Source: Stropharia rugosoannulata (Eukaryota > Basidiomycota > Agaricomycetes > Agaricales > Strophariaceae). From it: a stretch of 64,000 nucleotides of DNA. How positions within the stretch are numbered: the stretch's first letter is position 1; every line of letters starts with the position of its first letter. Under the pieces are notes generated by a model. The model searched no databases. It was given only the letters and a program-made list of their open reading frames with translations, and was not told the DNA's origin. A program made the position numbers and the translations under genes. This document shows, piece by piece, positions 59,946 through 64,000 of this stretch. The stretch lies in contig JANCIK010000005.1 in the NCBI GenBank assembly GCA_028532985.1, positions 2,920,501 to 2,984,500 of the forward strand. Direction: 5' to 3'.

Positions 59946-60445
59946 TGAACCACTAATAGGAGATGCGCAAAGAGAGTGCTTTCCATATGTGTATTGAAAT
60001 AACACCAGTTAGCGACGGGAGGGAATTATTTGACCACCCGGATCCACTAGCATGACGATTATCATTGAACGGCTCTTTGTGCTAAATGAGGCTATATTGA
60101 ATAACATGTTGTGCTTCACCACCAGGTGAGTCCCAGTTCCATTCAATCAGATGCCAGAGGAAACTCATTTCAGAGATACACTGGCTAAGATTGGATGTTC
60201 CCAGAGGCATAAAAGTAACGAGACTAGACAGGTTACTTGAGAGTGCAATAAAACATGGATGGATGGAGCCATTGAAAAGCCAACAGTGAAGTTGGTTGGA
60301 AGATAAGCCGACGGCTTTGGCCGTGGTGAGCCAAGTATGCTATTATAACTTATAAGGTAAAGGCCACGTGCTGTCGGCACAATTTAAATCTCCACTGTCC
60401 CACCAGAACGTTCAACAGGTCGCTTCCTCCTTATTCTCGACATCC

Positions 60446-62237
60446 ATGGCCACTGCAGTGGAACATCCTTTGGGAGCTTTCTCATCTCGCTCAAATCCTC
60501 TAAGAAGATCACGGTCCAACTCTATCGAAATTATTGATGTGGACACCTTTGAAGAGCCCCCGTCGACCTCGCAAACACAGCGGCCAGCCCCAAGACCAAG
60601 TTCTCGCCCTCGACCCAGTCATCATGACGCTATTCTGATCGATAGTGACGACGACGAAATTGAGTTCGTAGCATCACGAGTACGCTCTGGTCACGGTGAG
60701 CAAATCACGTCCATAACCGAACAGTATTGACTGAACGAAATATTGGCGGATTTGGTCATGCTCGCAGATGTCGACAGAAGCCGTAGCCATCGACGTTTCA
60801 TCTCACCAGCACCCAGGGATCCTAGTGCACCTCCCCCAGTCCCTCCCGTTCCCAGGCGTTTTGCAGGACAAACTTCATTTCCAATACATTCTCATCCGCC
60901 TATTATCCCATCAGCAGTTCCCCTACCTTTTGAGCGACCGTCTGCACCCCCAGTGGCTGGTCCATCTAATGCTAATCACTTTATACGATCTGTCCCACGA
61001 AGGGGAGTCCCGCCTTCTCACTTTCAACCTGCAATGGGCCTTGGTGGTGCCCTCCTGTCTTCAAACAGAGTTCAAGCCCAGCAACGCCAGCAAGATGCCG
61101 AATTTGCAGCTACAACGATACGACCTCGTCATAGGCATCTCTCTTTGGCAGCACGCAGAATATCTAGAGACTTTGTCGACTCTTTCTCCGTGACAGATAG
61201 AGACGACGACTTCTACATCCATATGCTGCTAAACCCGTTCATGGATGCTGACCGAAATGATTTCTTGCCACCGAGATGGTCATTAAACTACATTCGCAGA
61301 TCTATTCCACAGGACGAGAAATACCACCAAAGCTATACTCACGCGTCCCCTCCTGAGCCTGGTTTCACCTTCGACTTTGCAGCACCTTTGCCCAGTGAAG
61401 AGAATGTTTCGAATGGTCGTTTCTTTCCACCGACGTCGAAAGACGAACCTATCATCCTGGATGACGACGATGCCGATTCACAAAACACAATAGCTGGCCC
61501 CTCAGCCTCCAGCAGCGATGGTGAATCACCTGCTGGACCAGGCCAGCTAAGCGCACTTCTCGTATGCGCTAAATGCCTTGATCCGCTGGTTCTCAACGCG
61601 TCTCTTGATCCCGATGAAGGCGAACTCAAGAGGGTTTGGGCTTTGCGATGTGGCCATCTCATTGACGAGAAATGCTTAAACATCTTGGGTCAGCCTCCCG
61701 TTGAAGAAGTAATCCCGGACAAAAAGGGGAAAGCAAAAGCAAAAACCCCTGTGGCCCGTCGTGGGTATGGAGTCGGTACACTGGGAGGTCAGGAGGAGGA
61801 GGAGCGAAACCCACCAATACAACCGCCACCACCACAACAGCAACAGCAACAGCAGTATGTACAGGCCGCTCAGCCCGAAGATACCAGCATCCGTTCCCGT
61901 CTGCGCTCCAGGCGGAGCATCGCGGTTGCGCCAGATGCGATACATATGTTTTCCTTTGCACCAGCCTCACCAACGCAGGATGCGGGTCCGGCTCCCGAAA
62001 CACAGCACACCCTCCCTGCGACGAAGAAGCGCAAGGTGACCCCATCGGAAGCCTAAAGTTGAGGCAGAGTTTGAGTGGACATGCCCCGTCGCCAATTGTG
62101 GACGGGTGCATGTTAGCGTCCGGATCAATGGAGTGTGGGGTCCAGAGAAGGAGGCTCCCGCAGCTCCCCGAGGCGGCAAGGTAGCGGGGGTGCGACCGAT
62201 AGTCGAGCCTCGGGGTGCGATTGCTGTATTTGCATGA
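60446..62237 (+). CDS. RING-like zinc protein with a frame break before its last Cys motif
   Basis: Exon 1 (60446-60695) starts MATAVEHPLGAFSSRSNPLR and holds SIEIIDVDTFEEPPS and HDAILIDSDDDEIEF, which look like SUMO-interacting motifs (hydrophobic core plus acidic tail). Exon 2 starts at 60768. A long Pro-rich region leads to DEPIILDDDDADS, then the zinc part LLVCAKCLDPLVLNA and WALRCGHLIDEKCL, a Cys-x2-Cys and Cys-x-His-x4-Cys pattern. A poly-Gln run and NLS-like TKKRKVTPSEA precede TAA 62054-62056. One base out of frame, coding-like sequence continues as VEAEFEWTCPVANCGRVHVS to TGA 62235-62237, supplying the final Cys pair of a RING-like domain. Either a sequence error or a real truncation. 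A SUMO-targeted ubiquitin-ligase role is inference. Confidence 0.7.
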
Positions 62238-64000
62238 TCTGGGTTGGAGGTTACCTCCTGCTTCTCATGCTCACTGTATCTCCATGCATTGCTTTCTAGA
62301 TTCCGTATTTGCTGCATTTTTCCATGGTGCTATCTTAATATTATTCTCCTTGGTTGTGATGGTAAAGTGTTATTTGTTCTGGCACTCATTGCTTATACAC
62401 TCTTTTGAGTGGTTCAAGAGTGGTATAAATCACCTAAAAAACTGTGAGGACTTGCGGGCGGCTCAGTGACCATTTTCTTTAACTTCGTGTCTATGCATCA
62501 ACTAAACATCCAAGCCACTGCAATATCCTCGGTATTCCATTCAGCAACACTACTGCTAGAAATTTACTGGATCCCAGCAGTGACTTGGTATGCGCCGTCC
62601 CTGCTCTATTCTTCCCAATGATACTTGCGACAGGCGGATTCACCCTTCATTGATCATCACCTGTTGCTCTACCCCTCCGCCAGTGTTGGCCCAAACAAAA
62701 TCACAGGACGTCATACCTGTCGTTGCAGGCCAGATACGGATCTTATGCACGGTATATACTGGGACTGCGAACACGCGAAGACCCGCGTACAAAATTGACG
62801 AACTCCCGCGTACTGCACCGCTTAAATCTGACGAAGAGTGCCGCGGCGGTAAGTACCGACGGGACCCGGTGGCACCTGTCGTAGCCGTTCATCCCGGACA
62901 GCTTTTGCCTGCACTTACTCGGTGAAAGTAAAAACAAGGCGCCGTCACTGGTTGCCAGTGCGATATCTACTGTTAATATCTTTAGGTAAACAATAGGTCT
63001 GAGGACTCTGGGAATCCAAAAAATACATAGAAAACATGAGACCTGATTTCTTTTTTGAGAAGCTAGCGTTACCGCGGCGTCGTTTACTTAGACTTGAGTC
63101 TTGTGTCGGACATGAGTTTTCTCCTTCTGTGATCGGCTCAATGGCATTGCGTTGCACGAGGAAGCCTTGTAACTCGTACTCTCCATACTGGGATAGTCGA
63201 CACTAATGCCTGACAGGAAATGGCTCCCGCCACATACCCGGTCGAGACATTTGTACAGCTTACTACGGAGGTGTGATGATTGTCGAAAACAGCAGCCTCG
63301 ACGAGTCTGTGGGGGAGGCCTGGGGAGGCGGTGAGGCGTCTCGAAGCCGGATTGCCGCGAAGCCGCACGCGGCCGCTTGGTGTCGGCTGCACGGCTTGGA
63401 CACCACCATTCTCATGTGCCTGATTTTCAACAAGATATCGCAACTATGTATATACATGAGCGATAGAGTCTCTAAAATAGTCTAGTACAGCTCAAGGTCC
63501 TTGTGCTACTTATAATTAGGCTTTTCTTTTTCTTGAACATTGTCTTCAAGACTTCTCCGAGTCGACGGGCGCTTAGAATATCAAATACTGGTGGAGCTCA
63601 AATGGGGTATGCCATATGTAAACCACTATTTTTGCTTCCCTCAGTTCACTTATGCTCGTGCTCTTCGAGAACAATTCACTGCGGGTATGAAGTGATTAAA
63701 CCATGGATATGTATAGACCCGAGGTGCAGATGATTTTGTTATAGCCTGCAAAAGCAGCGGCGCCGCTGTTGTAGTACATGACACATTGCATTAATATGGG
63801 AATAGAAGAAACCACACAACGTTAAGAGATAGATGAGCAATATGTAAAAGAGCTACGTACATCATATGTACTGCATGAACACCTACAAAGAGTGTGTTAT
63901 ACTTAATGATAATGTGTTGGATCTTATAAATAGATCCGTCGCAGTCGGAAAAGTTGTTCCTATGTACTTACTTAGAATTGTAGCGGATTCGATGCGTAGT
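62238..64000. other. Terminal 1.7 kb, no gene supported
   Basis: Open frames of 60-110 codons occur (for example 62590-62925 and 63273-63485) but none has recognisable domains, splice partners or convincing composition. The last 250 bases are AT-rich. Confidence 0.45.

Overview
The window looks like nuclear DNA of a mushroom-forming basidiomycete (Agaricomycetes). The evidence is dense short introns (mostly 45-65 nt, GT-AG with a few GC-AG), genes close together on both strands, and families that are abundant in or typical of this group: DUF6534 seven-helix membrane proteins, DUF6532 and DUF6729-like proteins, fungal thaumatin-like and GH17 cell-wall proteins, and a Plavaka-type transposon. 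All exon structures were read by eye from splice signals, frame continuity and remembered family patterns. No search or alignment was run.

Layout. 1-10.2 kb: the 3' end of an unknown gene, cyanase, the SDH assembly factor Sdh7/SDHAF3, an AT-hook/DUF6729-like nuclear protein, a decayed DUF6534 gene and a GH17 glucanase-like secreted protein. 10.3-22.9 kb: a pogo-like DNA transposon with 25-bp terminal inverted repeats and a TA target duplication, whose transposase is split by an 8.8-kb Plavaka-type transposon. Removing the inner element and one copy of its AT duplication rejoins the outer transposase in frame. The inner element carries three apparently intact genes: transposase, a coiled-coil protein and a DUF6532 protein.

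23.6-33 kb: a second DUF6534 gene, an MFS (DHA1-type) transporter, and two near-identical thaumatin-like genes in opposite orientation either side of a peroxisomal adenine-nucleotide carrier. 34-46 kb: an arrestin-like protein, SMC6 (SMC5/6 complex, with a 12-nt exon inside its P-loop) divergent from the dynactin actin-related protein Arp10, and a third DUF6534 gene. 47-64 kb: a type-B carboxylesterase, an unknown single-pass membrane protein, an EXPERA-domain (emopamil-binding-like) protein, Rtc1/WDR24 (SEA/GATOR2 complex), a poorly defined gene and a RING-like protein whose last cysteine pair lies beyond a frame break. The final 1.7 kb has no gene I can support.

The genes are mostly unrelated housekeeping and accessory functions, so there is no metabolic cluster. 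The strongest coordinated unit is the nested transposon pair.
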